Assembly (NCBI GenBank): GCA_036488085.1
Contig: DASXHZ010000046.1
Location: forward strand, 1 to 64,000
Direction of reading: 5' to 3'
Source of the DNA: DASXHZ01 sp036488085
Lineage (GTDB): Bacteria; Acidobacteriota; Thermoanaerobaculia; Gp7-AA8
DNA length: 64,000 nucleotides
Both the position numbers and the translations under genes were made by a program. How positions within the stretch are numbered: the stretch's first letter is position 1; every line of letters starts with the position of its first letter. Positions 34,585 to 44,667 of the stretch are shown piece after piece. The notes under the pieces were generated by a model. It was given only the letters and a program-made list of their open reading frames with translations, searched no databases and was not told where the DNA came from.

Positions 34585-35824
34585 GCCACTGCCGGACGAC
34601 TTCCCGTGCGTGGAGACCGCTCTTCTCGACGGGCGTCGTGAAGAAGCGTTTGTACGCGCTGACGTTCGCGAGGTAGTCGGTCGTGGCGATGCGATAGATC
34701 GTTTTCGCCGGCAGCACTGCCGGCCTCACACAGAGGCTTTCGCCTTTGAAGGCGAGCAGCGCGTCGAGCTGTTCCCTCGTCAGCGTGGCCACCACGATCT
34801 CATTGTCGTAAGGCATCGCGGCGCGGAGCATCTCCATCGTGATCGTTCCCGGCGGCAATGGCTGGCGGAAGCTGCTGGTCGTCGAGAGCGCGACGTCGGC
34901 GTGCGTCGCCTCACGCATCAACTCGACGGACTTGTTGCCGAGTTGGTCGAGCGTCACAGGCCGGGCGAGCTTGCCGACCGGCTGGAAAAGCGGCGCGTAC
35001 TGCGGATCGGTTTCGAGATCGCGCTCCATCGCCACAACCTGCTGCGCGATTTTCGGATCGGGCTTGATCCGGTTATCGACGGGTACAAGGCGGCCGGTCA
35101 CACGCGCCAGCTTCTTGCCGTCGAGCGTGAGCGTGACGCGGCTGACGTACGTCAGGTACTGCCCCGGCGAGATGAACCAGGTGTTCGTTTCAGGGATGTT
35201 CGTCAGCTCCTGCTTCAGATGGCCGTGCGTGCCGAAGATGACGTCGATTCCCGGCACCTCGCGCGCGAGCTGGTAGTCGTCGTCCTTGTATTCGTGTCCG
35301 ATCATCACGACGACGTCCGCACGCTTCCGCAGATCCTCCACCGTCTTCCGCGCCGCGGCCACGCGGTCGGTGAACGTCATTCCTTTCGTCAGCGAGGCGA
35401 AGTCGTTCCCGGCGACCGCGAAGACGCCGATCCGAATACCTTTTCGCTCGATGACGGTGGACGCCTCGAAGCCGTCGGTGTTCGCACTGAGCAGCGGATA
35501 GTGGAGTTGTTTCCTGCAATCGTTGAAAACGTCGATGCCGTAGTCGAAGTCGTGATTGCCGAGCGCCATCGCGTCGACGACGCCGTTCAGCCACGGCCAC
35601 TCGGCACAACGGTACTTGTCCGACCACGCCGGCGAGCCTTTGTTGATCATGTCGCCGCCGCTGAGGACGACTGCATCATCTTCCTTCCGCGCACGCTCCA
35701 TGTATCCGATGGCCCGCGCGATACCACCCTGCTCCATGCGTCCCTCGCTGTAGAAAGGGAGCGCGTGCGAGTGGTAGTCCGAAAAATGCAGGAGCACGAT
35801 CACGGTGGCAAGAAGATGGCTCAT
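34562..35824 (-). CDS. 5'-nucleotidase/UshA-family metallophosphoesterase
   Basis: The ~420-residue product begins MSHLLATVIVLLHFSDYHSHA. The metal-binding DxH follows the hydrophobic start directly, so the exported form may keep its N-terminus. Other metallophosphatase motifs are VVLSGGDMINKGSP, ALGNHDFDYG, VVVMIGHEYKDDDY and IFGTHGHLKQEL. The C-terminal 5'-nucleotidase domain (from about residue 265) has ADVALSTTSSFRQPLPPGTITMEMLRAAMPYDNEIV. It would hydrolyse nucleotides or related phosphoesters in the periplasm. An in-frame ATG 12 codons upstream is possible but gives a poorer N-terminus. Confidence 0.88.
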   Translation of the reverse strand: MSHLLATVIVLLHFSDYHSHALPFYSEGRMEQGGIARAIGYMERARKEDDAVVLSGGDMINKGSPAWSDKYRCAEWPWLNGVVDAMALGNHDFDYGIDVFNDCRKQLHYPLLSANTDGFEASTVIERKGIRIGVFAVAGNDFASLTKGMTFTDRVAAARKTVEDLRKRADVVVMIGHEYKDDDYQLAREVPGIDVIFGTHGHLKQELTNIPETNTWFISPGQYLTYVSRVTLTLDGKKLARVTGRLVPVDNRIKPDPKIAQQVVAMERDLETDPQYAPLFQPVGKLARPVTLDQLGNKSVELMREATHADVALSTTSSFRQPLPPGTITMEMLRAAMPYDNEIVVATLTREQLDALLAFKGESLCVRPAVLPAKTIYRIATTDYLANVSAYKRFFTTPVEKSGLHAREVVRQWLTTSPAP

Positions 35825-35904
35825 ACGGCGCGGAAGTGTAGCGAATCGGAAAACGGGCAAACGTTCTTGCTGTCAGTTCCGTTCTAACGTGGACAGGAGG
35901 AACC

Positions 35905-37005
35905 TTGAATCGGCTACTCGTCGTCTCTCTCTCGTTATCGCTCGTCGCTAACGTCGCCAAGGCGCAGACACCGCCGGCGCCCGCCGTGACAATCAACAGC
36001 ATCTCACCGTCGACCGGCCCGACGATCGGTGGCATCGACGTTACGATTCACGGCACCAATCTCCAGCCGCACATCGAGTGCATCGCTCCCTGCCCGACGA
36101 CCGTGACGTTCGGCGACGCGAAGGTCGAGCCGTATCGCGTCAGCGACACCGAGCTCACCGTGAAGGCGCCGTCTCACGCGGCGGCAACGGTCGACGTCAG
36201 CGTCGACGTGCCGGGCACAGGAACCGCCACTGCGCCGCACGCTTTCATATTCAGTGACGCCTCGCCCGCGATGTGGGAGCCGGTGCTCATTCCGGTCTAT
36301 ATCGACAGCACCACGCCCGGTGCGAATGGCTCGCTCTGGCGTACCAGCCTGTGGATTCAGAACGGCGGCACACAGTACCTGCAGATCGCTCAGTGGACGT
36401 GTAGTCTGCCGCCCGGCGCTTGCGCGGCGCCTTTCCCTTCTTCGATGACGCTAGCGCCCGGGCAGTCGGTGCACAACCTGCCGCCTTCGATTTACGCCTC
36501 ATTCCCGGAGCCCGGCCGCATCATTTACCTGAATCGGACGACGGCAAATGACGCGATCATGAATCTTCGCGTCGTCGATGACTCCGGAATCGTCGTGGAT
36601 GGCGGCACCGAAGTGCCCGTGGTACGCGAGCGTAACCTTCTGACCAATCCCACCACGCTCGTCAACGTCCCGCTGCTGAACACCCGTCTCCTTCTGCGCG
36701 TCTACGATATTTCCTCCTTCAATACGCAGTTTCATGTGACGGTGTTCGGACAGGGCGAGACCGCGCCGGCCAATCCTCTTGCCGAAACGACGCTGACGAC
36801 GGTGGCGTTCGACAGCGGCGATTTCCACGTGACCCCGGCGTATGCCGAATACCCGATTGTGGTCAACCTCGGGCCGATCCTTCTCGCGAAGGACGCCGCG
36901 GTACGCGTTGCAATCACGCCGCTCACGCCCGGCAGCCGCTATTGGGCCTTCGTCTCAGCCACAAACAACACCACGAACCATGTGACGCTGGTCACGCCGC
37001 AATAA
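35905..37005 (+). CDS. Secreted IPT/TIG-domain protein
   Basis: A TTG start is fixed by a strong ribosome site (GGACAGGAGG) 4 bp upstream and by the signal peptide that follows (LLVVSLSLSLVANVAKAQ). The 366-residue product has one IPT/TIG domain at about residues 30-115 (INSISPSTGPTIGGIDVTIHG, with two cysteines in HIECIAPCPTTVTFGD). A C-terminal beta-rich region from ~125 (LIPVYIDSTTPGANGSLWRTSLWIQN, TLTTVAFDSGDFHVTP) resembles the beta-sandwich repeat common in secreted proteins of this group. Function unknown. It ends at a bidirectional hairpin. Confidence 0.85.
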   Translation: MNRLLVVSLSLSLVANVAKAQTPPAPAVTINSISPSTGPTIGGIDVTIHGTNLQPHIECIAPCPTTVTFGDAKVEPYRVSDTELTVKAPSHAAATVDVSVDVPGTGTATAPHAFIFSDASPAMWEPVLIPVYIDSTTPGANGSLWRTSLWIQNGGTQYLQIAQWTCSLPPGACAAPFPSSMTLAPGQSVHNLPPSIYASFPEPGRIIYLNRTTANDAIMNLRVVDDSGIVVDGGTEVPVVRERNLLTNPTTLVNVPLLNTRLLLRVYDISSFNTQFHVTVFGQGETAPANPLAETTLTTVAFDSGDFHVTPAYAEYPIVVNLGPILLAKDAAVRVAITPLTPGSRYWAFVSATNNTTNHVTLVTPQ

Positions 37006-37007
37006 GA

Positions 37008-37036
37008 AAGGGCGCACTCACGTGCGCCCTTTTGTT
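37008..37036. terminator. Bidirectional intrinsic terminator
   Basis: AAGGGCGCAC-TCAC-GTGCGCCCTT followed by TTTGTTGT on the plus strand and TTTCTTATT on the minus strand. It sits between two convergent genes (stops at 37005 and 37055). Confidence 0.85.
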
Positions 37037-37054
37037 GTCTTCTTTGTCAGCCGA

Positions 37055-37624
37055 TTACTTCTTCAGGACGTCCTGCATCTCGCGGATTGCAGCCTCGCGG
37101 CCCTTCTCCTTGGCAGTGCGCTGATACTGGCCGCGCCTGCTGGCGGGGATCTGGCGGATCAGGCCGAGATAACGGCCCTGCAACTGGCGCGACGCGAGCT
37201 GCTCGGCAGTAATCGCCGAACGTCCGCGGCGACGTCCCGTTGACGGCGCGGCAGAAGCGCTGGCGCTTGCGCCTGATCCGGGCGGGCGTCCCGGCGGACG
37301 GCCAGGTCCGCGATTCGCCGATCCCGGCGGACGGCCTGGTCCGCGATTGGCGGATCCCGGCGGACGGCCGCGGCGGCGCGGAGCTGAGCTAGGCGTCGCG
37401 CCGCCTCCGCTGCTCATTCCTCCGCTGCTCGATCCTCCGCCGGTGGTGGCTGCGCGGAGCTGCTCGAGACGGCGCTCGAGGTCATTGATCTCGCTCTGCA
37501 TGTCATTGATGTAGCGCGAAACCTCGCCCGGGGAAATACGGCGATCGGAGATTAGACGATCCAGAACATAGCTGGCCTGTCCATGTGAGTAACTCGAAGG
37601 TGGATTCGTTCTTGGTCTTGGCAC
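37055..37624 (-). CDS. AT-hook-like basic DNA-binding protein
   Basis: I choose the GTG at 37624, nine bases after AGGAGG; a GTG six bases earlier is the alternative. The ~189-residue product has an N-terminal helical region with a coiled coil (VLDRLISDRRISPGEVSRYINDMQSEINDLERRLEQLR, residues ~20-60). A Gly/Ser linker follows. A basic Pro-rich segment (~80-140) then holds repeated RRGRPPG, NRGPGRPPG and GRPPGRPPG units. These match the AT-hook core (RGRP) that binds the minor groove of A/T-rich DNA. The C-terminus (ITAEQLASRQLQGRYLGLIRQIPASRRGQYQRTAKEKGREAAI) is a conserved-looking helical domain that I do not recognise. It may be a nucleoid protein or regulator. Confidence 0.75.
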   Translation of the reverse strand: MPRPRTNPPSSYSHGQASYVLDRLISDRRISPGEVSRYINDMQSEINDLERRLEQLRAATTGGGSSSGGMSSGGGATPSSAPRRRGRPPGSANRGPGRPPGSANRGPGRPPGRPPGSGASASASAAPSTGRRRGRSAITAEQLASRQLQGRYLGLIRQIPASRRGQYQRTAKEKGREAAIREMQDVLKK

Positions 37625-37689
37625 GTTCACACCCCTCCTAAAGCACAAATCATTGTGCATACGGCGTGGAAAATCAATAGGAAAACAAA

Positions 37690-37715
37690 ACGGCGGGCCG
37701 CGGCCCGTCGTTTTT
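37690..37715 (-). terminator. Intrinsic terminator of ahcY
   Basis: ACGGCGGGCC-GC-GGCCCGTCGT forms a 10-bp stem (one G-T wobble) about 25 bp past the ahcY stop, with TTTTG after it on the minus strand. On the plus strand it is followed by TTTT as well. Confidence 0.75.
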
Positions 37716-37735
37716 GTACGTCAATTTTGGAGCGA

Positions 37736-39235
<1,500 letters not shown>

Positions 39236-39312
39236 CAAAACTCCTTCGGTGTAGGCGCGGAAACGCCAGATTCTACACGGCGAACCGAGGGCGGCGGCGG
39301 GTCATTCCGAGG

Positions 39313-40332
39313 CTATTCGGCGGCGCCGATGCGGCGATGGCGCGTCAGCGTATCGCGCTGCAGACGATGCGCGAGCCAGATGCGCTCGACCACCGGATAC
39401 GCTGCGACGAAGGGGAGGATGAGCACCGCACCGACCGCTCCCTGCAGCACACCGCCGACGGTCACCGCCAGCAAAACGGTGAGCGTCGACAGGCGCATCT
39501 CGTGTCCATAAATGCGCGGAATGATCCAGTAGCTCTCCGCCAGGTGATAGGCCATGTAGACCACCAGGACGACGGCCGCTTTCCACGGCGCCGAGATGAA
39601 TGCCAGGGACACTGCCGGAATGGTCATGACGATCGTTCCGACCACCGGGACCAAGTCACAAAGGAACGCGAGAACGGCGAGCACCGTCGCCGCCGGAATG
39701 TGCAGCGCCAGACACGTGATCAGCGCGACGGCGCCGCAGAGGCAACAGGTGATCGCCTGTCCGCGCATGTAGGCGAAGATGATCGGACGTACGTCGTCGG
39801 CGGTCTGCCGCAGCTTCTGCCGGTTCTCCGGCGACGCGAAGGCGATCAGCCACTCGACCACCTTCCCTCCCTCGTTCAGGAGATAGAGCGAAATGACGAG
39901 GATGAGGATCACCACCGTCAGGCCGCTGACGGCGTAACGCGCGCCGATCAGTCCCCGCATCGCAACCTGCTGGATCTGTGCGGGCGTCGGCGCCGTCAGG
40001 TGCGGTATGAATTTCCCGAGGCGTGCGATGAGCGACGGAAGCTGTTTCGCGAATTCGGCGAGCTGCGAAACCATCAGCGGCACGACCCAGAAGAGAAAAA
40101 CGCCGAGCACCGCAAACATCGCAAGCGCGAGGAGGCCGAGCGCAAAGCCTTTGCGGACGCGATGGCCCTCCATCCAGACCACAACCGGGTGCAGCAGCAC
40201 GGCGATCAGCGTGGCGACGATCAGCATCAGCATGACCGGCCACAACTTGATCGCGATCGCGACCAGGAGCGCGAAAAGCGCCACCTTGACCAGTGTCGCG
40301 AACGGGATGCGGACGTCCAGATCCTCTGCCAC
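39313..40332 (-). CDS. AI-2E family transporter
   Basis: The 339-residue integral membrane protein has the AI-2E/PerM/TqsA pattern: paired N-terminal helices (VKVALFALLVAIAIKLWPVMLMLIVATLIAVLLHPVVVWMEG), a ~90-residue loop with the helix VPLMVSQLAEFAKQLPSLI, and a C-terminal set of helices containing GDLVPVVGTIVMTIPAVSLAF-like text (CDLVPVVGTIVMTIPAVSLAFIS) and YWIIPRIYGHEMRLSTLTVLLAVTVGG. Family members export various small molecules or act as ion antiporters; the AI-2 name is historical. It lies upstream of ahcY on the same strand with a 77-bp gap and is divergent from the cytochrome genes. Confidence 0.9.
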   Translation of the reverse strand: MAEDLDVRIPFATLVKVALFALLVAIAIKLWPVMLMLIVATLIAVLLHPVVVWMEGHRVRKGFALGLLALAMFAVLGVFLFWVVPLMVSQLAEFAKQLPSLIARLGKFIPHLTAPTPAQIQQVAMRGLIGARYAVSGLTVVILILVISLYLLNEGGKVVEWLIAFASPENRQKLRQTADDVRPIIFAYMRGQAITCCLCGAVALITCLALHIPAATVLAVLAFLCDLVPVVGTIVMTIPAVSLAFISAPWKAAVVLVVYMAYHLAESYWIIPRIYGHEMRLSTLTVLLAVTVGGVLQGAVGAVLILPFVAAYPVVERIWLAHRLQRDTLTRHRRIGAAE

Positions 40333-40425
40333 AATCAGAGCCCATGCACGTCACGTGTCAGGAACGTGACATCGTCCGAGCCGGAGCCATTTACGATTTC
40401 CGGCCACGGAAAAGGAGCTTCTTTG

Positions 40426-41457
40426 ATGAGACGTCTGTTGGCGATGTTTGCCCTCCTCCTCGCGGTCGTGCAGCTCTCCGCGCAGGAAAAGTTCAAGAAT
40501 GTACAAATTCTCAAGGACCTGACGCCGGCGCAGCTCTTCCAGGAGATGGATCTGATGGAGGCGTCTCTCGGCGTCGGCTGCGACTACTGCCACGTCGCCA
40601 AGGGGAACGAGACCGATTTCCCCTCCGACGCGAAGTCGGAGAAGAAAACGGGCCGCGAGATGATCCAGCTCGTTCTCGACACCAACGAAAAGTTCTTCAA
40701 CAAGCGGCCGGTCGTCACCTGCAACACGTGCCATCGTGGCTCGACGAATCCGGTCGGACTGGTGTCGCTCCCGCAGGCGATGCCGGTGTTCCCGACGCCG
40801 GAACACAAACGGCCGACGCTCCCGACGCGCGATGAGATCGTCGCGAAATACTCCGCCGCGGTCGGAAAGGTCGACAAGAGCGCGCTCGCCAGTCTCTCGA
40901 TGAAAGGCGTGCGCGAAGGCTCGGACGGCAAGAAGACAGACATCGAGGTCTGGCAGAAGGACGGAAGCGTGCGCGGCTCGACGGCCGAGATGACCGAGGT
41001 CGTGACGCCGAAGGGCGGGTGGCTGTCGACCAAGCAAGAGGGAACGAAGGCGATGTCGGAGGAGCAGCACGAAGCATCGACGGAGCACGCTCGCGACTTC
41101 CGGTTCGTGACACCCGAGGACGTGCCGGCGGACGCGCGCGTCGTTCGCAAGGACAAGATCGACGGCCACGAGGTTTACGTCCTGCAGAGCAGCATGGCGC
41201 CGAAGGTGCGGCAGCGGCTCTATTTCGACGCCGAGAGCGGGCTGCTCGTGCGGCGAGTGCTCCTCACGTCGACGCTGCTCGGCGACGTCCCGACCCAGGT
41301 CGACTACTCCGACTATCGCAACGCGGGCGGATTCAAGCTGCCCTACACGATGAAGCTCGACGTCGTCGCACCGTGGAACAACTCGACACGCCACTACAGC
41401 GAGATTCACACGAACGCCAAGGTAGATGAGAAGGTGTTCGAGATGCCGAAGTCATGA
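40426..41457 (+). CDS. Two-haem c-type cytochrome with LolA-like C-terminal domain (first copy)
   Basis: The start is the ATG at 40426, after AAAAGGAGC. The much longer upstream frame is antisense to the transporter gene and is ignored. The 343-residue product has a signal peptide (LLAMFALLLAVVQLSAQ). Two haem motifs appear in a photosynthetic-reaction-centre cytochrome-type domain: CDYCH near residue 48 and CNTCH near residue 101. The C-terminal half (~200-343; REGSDGKKTDIEVWQKD, YVLQSSMAPKVRQRLYFDAESGLLVRRVLL, VDYSDYRNAGGFKLPYTMKL) is beta-rich and resembles outer-membrane lipoprotein-carrier (LolA/LolB-like) domains. It probably works in periplasmic electron transfer. It overlaps an identical-length paralogue by 4 bp. 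Confidence 0.88.
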   Translation: MRRLLAMFALLLAVVQLSAQEKFKNVQILKDLTPAQLFQEMDLMEASLGVGCDYCHVAKGNETDFPSDAKSEKKTGREMIQLVLDTNEKFFNKRPVVTCNTCHRGSTNPVGLVSLPQAMPVFPTPEHKRPTLPTRDEIVAKYSAAVGKVDKSALASLSMKGVREGSDGKKTDIEVWQKDGSVRGSTAEMTEVVTPKGGWLSTKQEGTKAMSEEQHEASTEHARDFRFVTPEDVPADARVVRKDKIDGHEVYVLQSSMAPKVRQRLYFDAESGLLVRRVLLTSTLLGDVPTQVDYSDYRNAGGFKLPYTMKLDVVAPWNNSTRHYSEIHTNAKVDEKVFEMPKS

Positions 41458-42485
41458 GACGAACCGTTCTCGCGCTCGTCCTCGTCACCGCGGCCCCACT
41501 GTTCGCGCAGGAGCCCGGTTTCAAGAACGTGCAGCTCTTGAAGGACCTTTCGCCGGGGCAGTTCGGCGACTCCATGGACCTGATTCGCGCGTCCCTCGGC
41601 GTCGGCTGCGACTATTGCCACGTGGTGAAGGACAACAAGGACGTCGATTTCGCCTCCGACGCGAAGCCGGAGAAGAAGCAGGCGCGGGAGATGATCCGGA
41701 TCGTCCTCGACACGAACGATAAGTTCTTCAACAAGCGTCCTGTCGTCACCTGCAATACCTGCCACCGAGGCTCGACGAATCCGGTCGGCCTCGTGTCGCT
41801 CCCGCAGGCAATGCCTCCGTTCCCGACGCCGGAGCGGAAACGCCCGACCCTCCCGGCACGCGACGAGATCGTCGCGAAGTACGCGGCGGCCGTCGGCAAG
41901 ATGGACGACCGCGCGCTTGCCAGCATCACGATGAAGGGCACGCGGGAAGTGACGAACGGTACGAAGTCGGACCTCGAGATCACGCTCAAAGACGAAAGAA
42001 TGCGCTCCTCGACGCCTCAAAGCACCATCGTGCTGACACCTAACGGTGGGTGGTCCTCGAACGAAGCGGGAACGCGCGAAATGACTACCGAACAGCGCGA
42101 ACAGTTGGAGGACCAGCATCACGCGCTGCGGTTCGTCACCCCCGAGCACGTACCGGCAGACGCGCGCGTGGTCCGGAAGGACAACATCAACGATCGCGAG
42201 GTGTACGTCCTGCAGAGCAGCATCGCGCCGAAGGTCCGTCAGCGGCTTTACTTCGACGCCGAAAACGGGTTGCTGGTGCGGCGCGTCCTCCTCCGGTCGC
42301 TCCCGATCGGCGATTCGCCGCTACAGGTCGACTACTCGGATTACCGCGACACCGGCGGTTTCAAGCTGCCGTACACCGTCCAGCTCAGCTCTCCCGATCC
42401 ATACCTCAGCTCCATCCGCCATTTCAGCGAGATCCACCCGAACGCGAAAGTGGACGACGCGATCTTCGTGATGCCGAAGTCATAG
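41454..42485 (+). CDS. Two-haem c-type cytochrome with LolA-like C-terminal domain (second copy)
   Basis: The product is again 343 residues, with a very similar sequence to the first copy across its whole length, so the pair arose by tandem duplication. It keeps both haem sites (VGCDYCHVVKDN and VTCNTCHRGSTNPVGLVSL) and the C-terminal domain (LQSSIAPKVRQRLYFDAENGLLVRRVLL; DYSDYRDTGGFKLPYTVQL). A signal peptide (LALVLVTAAPLFAQ) starts it. Divergence is greatest in the linker between the halves. It begins with ATGA overlapping the first gene's stop and ends before a strong terminator. Confidence 0.88.
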   Translation: MRRTVLALVLVTAAPLFAQEPGFKNVQLLKDLSPGQFGDSMDLIRASLGVGCDYCHVVKDNKDVDFASDAKPEKKQAREMIRIVLDTNDKFFNKRPVVTCNTCHRGSTNPVGLVSLPQAMPPFPTPERKRPTLPARDEIVAKYAAAVGKMDDRALASITMKGTREVTNGTKSDLEITLKDERMRSSTPQSTIVLTPNGGWSSNEAGTREMTTEQREQLEDQHHALRFVTPEHVPADARVVRKDNINDREVYVLQSSIAPKVRQRLYFDAENGLLVRRVLLRSLPIGDSPLQVDYSDYRDTGGFKLPYTVQLSSPDPYLSSIRHFSEIHPNAKVDDAIFVMPKS

Positions 42486-42511
42486 CAAAATGATTTGCGT
42501 GCGGGAACGGC

Positions 42512-42545
42512 CGACGGGCCATCGGACAATCCTGATGGCCCGTCG
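42512..42545 (+). terminator. Hairpin terminator after the cytochrome pair
   Basis: A perfect 12-bp inverted repeat (CGACGGGCCATC/GATGGCCCGTCG) with a 10-base loop, 26 bp after the stop at 42485. There is no strong T-tract, so it may also be a stabilising hairpin. Confidence 0.7.
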
Positions 42546-42610
42546 GGATGAGACGACGTCCCACCTGCCCAAATCCCAGTGCAGTGAAAACGTTACAATC
42601 AACGGGAACC

Positions 42611-43615
42611 ATGACCACACGGACGGACCGGGTGAAGCGTCGCCTGCTCAAGCAGGCGTTCGCGGAGAACTTCGACACCATTCGAGGTCTTCCGCCGCGC
42701 TCTGTCCGTCCCTCCCACAGAACGTTCCGCATCTGGCTGAAGAGGACGCCGTTCTTCCTCCTCTTCCTGCTGCTGGCCGGGTCGACCTACCTCGCGTCCA
42801 ACCCGAGCGCGGCGCATGACACCTTCACGCCGGCGAAGATCTTCATCACCCGTGGCCGCCGTCCGGTCGCTCCCGCCTCGGTCATCGACTCGACGCGGAT
42901 CAGCGTCGCGGCGCTTCCGCTCTCCGTCCATCGCGTCGTCATCGACGCCGGCCACGGCGGCAACGACCCCGGCACGACGTCGCCCGCGCTGCTCAGCGAA
43001 AAGGACGTCACGCTCGACGTCGCGAAGCGCCTCGGAACGCTCCTCGAGAAGAGCGGCTTCGAGGTCATCCGCACTCGCACCGACGACCGCCTCATCCCCC
43101 TCCGCGAGCGTGCGCGGCTCGCCAACGACTCCGACAGCGACATCTTCGTTTCGATCCACGTGAACTCGATCGAGCAGCACACCAGCGAGCACGGCGTCGA
43201 GACGTACTACCTCGGCCCGACGAAAGATCCGTCGCTCACCCGTCTCGCCGCCGACGAGAACCGAGTCTCCGGTTACTCCGTCGGCGATCTGCGCAAGCTT
43301 CTCGACGGCATCTACGCCGACGCGCGACGCGACGAATCGCAGCGCCTCGCCGCCGCGGTGCAGCAGGAGCTTTTCACGAAACTCAAGGGCAACGATCGCG
43401 GACTCGAGAACTGGGGTGTGAAGCGCGCCCCGTTCATCGTCCTCGTCGCGACCGGGATGCCGTCCATCCTCGCCGAAGTCGGCTGCATGTCGAACGCGAG
43501 TGAGGTGGCGATGCTGCAGCGCGCCGCCTACCGCCAAGAGATCGCCGAGGCGTTGTTCCAGGGAATTCACGCATACGCGGCCGCCGCGGAGGCACCGCAG
43601 AAGAAAGGGACTTGA
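42611..43615 (+). CDS. N-acetylmuramoyl-L-alanine amidase (Amidase_3)
   Basis: The ~334-residue product starts at the ATG at 42611. It has a cytoplasmic tail of ~45 residues, then one signal-anchor helix (TPFFLLFLLLAGSTYLAS). The zinc amidase domain covers residues ~110-330: VVIDAGHGGNDPGT (first zinc His), EKDVTLDVAKRLGTLLEKSG, DIFVSIHVNS (second zinc His), HGVETYYLGP and the catalytic Glu in PSILAEVGCMSNASE. It cleaves peptide stems from peptidoglycan, as in cell separation or remodelling. It ends one base before an actin-like gene, which suggests a shared function. Confidence 0.93.
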   Translation: MTTRTDRVKRRLLKQAFAENFDTIRGLPPRSVRPSHRTFRIWLKRTPFFLLFLLLAGSTYLASNPSAAHDTFTPAKIFITRGRRPVAPASVIDSTRISVAALPLSVHRVVIDAGHGGNDPGTTSPALLSEKDVTLDVAKRLGTLLEKSGFEVIRTRTDDRLIPLRERARLANDSDSDIFVSIHVNSIEQHTSEHGVETYYLGPTKDPSLTRLAADENRVSGYSVGDLRKLLDGIYADARRDESQRLAAAVQQELFTKLKGNDRGLENWGVKRAPFIVLVATGMPSILAEVGCMSNASEVAMLQRAAYRQEIAEALFQGIHAYAAAAEAPQKKGT

Positions 43616-43616
43616 A

Positions 43617-44642
43617 ATGGCGGACATTCTCCACGTAGGCATTGACCTCGGAACCTCGCGCAGCGCCATCTCGGCGTCGAACGGCGAGCGCTTCGTCGTC
43701 GACTCCTTCGTCGGCTGGCCCGCGGACATGGTGGCGAAGAAGATCCTGAAGCGGTCGGTGCTCATCGGCCACGACGCCGTCTCGAACCGCACGATGCTCG
43801 ACCTCCACCGGCCGCTCGAACGCGGTCTCCTCAAAGAAGGCTCCGACAAAGACGTCGAAGCCGTCCGCGAGCTCCTCAAGCACCTCCTCGGGCTCGTCGG
43901 CGTCGGCGCGAACGGAAAGGTCGACGCTTCGAACGTGCGCGCGGTGGTCGGCGTCCCGGCCGCGGCGCTCCGCACGAACAAGCAGTACCTCCGCAATTCG
44001 ATGAAGGGGATCGTCGACTCGCTGCTGATCGTCAGCGAGCCGTTCGCGGTGGCGTACGGACTCGATGCGCTGCTGCACACGATGATCATCGACATCGGCG
44101 CCGGCACGACCGACTTCTGCGTGATGAAGGGCCGCTACCCGACCGAAGAGGACCAGCGGACGCTCACCGTCGCCGGCGACTCGATCGACACGCAGCTCCT
44201 GAAGCTGATCGAAGAACGCTACCCGCAGGCGAACGTCACGGTCTACATGGTGCGCGACTGGAAGGAGAAGTTCTCCTTCGTCGGCGACGCGCCGGAGAAG
44301 GCCGTCGTCACGGCGCCCATCAAGGGCGTTCCGACTGATCTCGACATCACGAACGAAATGAAGGCGGCGTGCGAGACGATCGTGGCGCCGGTGGTCGAGA
44401 CGATGCTCGACCTGCTGGCCCGCGTCGAGCCGGAGTTCCAGGAGCGCGTGAGGAACAACATCATCCTCTCGGGAGGCGGCGGTCTCATCAGCGGTCTACC
44501 GGAGGCGCTCGAAAAAGCGCTGGAACAAGTGGGCGGCGGCAAAGTACGCTACATGGAAGATCCCGTCTTCATTGGCTCGGACGGGGGACTCGCTCTCGCG
44601 ATCGATGCGCCCGAGGGCGACTGGGAAAAGCTGTCGGCGTAA
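43617..44642 (+). CDS. MamK-like bacterial actin
   Basis: The 341-residue cytoplasmic protein has the actin/HSP70 ATPase fold: phosphate-1 LHVGIDLGTSRSAI, phosphate-2 IIDIGAGTTDFCVMKG near residue 160, and the adenosine loop NIILSGGGGLISGLPEAL near residue 285. It resembles MamK, the magnetosome-chain filament, more than MreB, FtsA or DnaK. Shared features are the FVVDSFVGWPADMVAKKIL segment after phosphate-1, SLLIVSEPFAVAYGLDALLHT, VTLTK-like RTLTVAGDSIDTQLLKLIEERYP, and KEKFSFVGDAP. No other magnetosome gene is in the window. The gene starts one base after the amidase stop, so a role in positioning cell-wall hydrolysis is plausible but inferred. Confidence 0.85.
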   Translation: MADILHVGIDLGTSRSAISASNGERFVVDSFVGWPADMVAKKILKRSVLIGHDAVSNRTMLDLHRPLERGLLKEGSDKDVEAVRELLKHLLGLVGVGANGKVDASNVRAVVGVPAAALRTNKQYLRNSMKGIVDSLLIVSEPFAVAYGLDALLHTMIIDIGAGTTDFCVMKGRYPTEEDQRTLTVAGDSIDTQLLKLIEERYPQANVTVYMVRDWKEKFSFVGDAPEKAVVTAPIKGVPTDLDITNEMKAACETIVAPVVETMLDLLARVEPEFQERVRNNIILSGGGGLISGLPEALEKALEQVGGGKVRYMEDPVFIGSDGGLALAIDAPEGDWEKLSA

Positions 44643-44667
44643 CGACACAACAGACCTGGAGGAATCG

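Noticed and set aside
39236..39312. SAH riboswitch upstream of ahcY
   Set aside because: The short leader shows no recognisable SAH-riboswitch core sequence or pseudoknot pattern.
43617..44642. Assignment of the actin-like gene to MreB or FtsA
   Set aside because: The gene lacks the MreB membrane-loop pattern and mreC/D neighbours, and it lacks the FtsA 1C domain order; the inter-motif segments fit MamK better.
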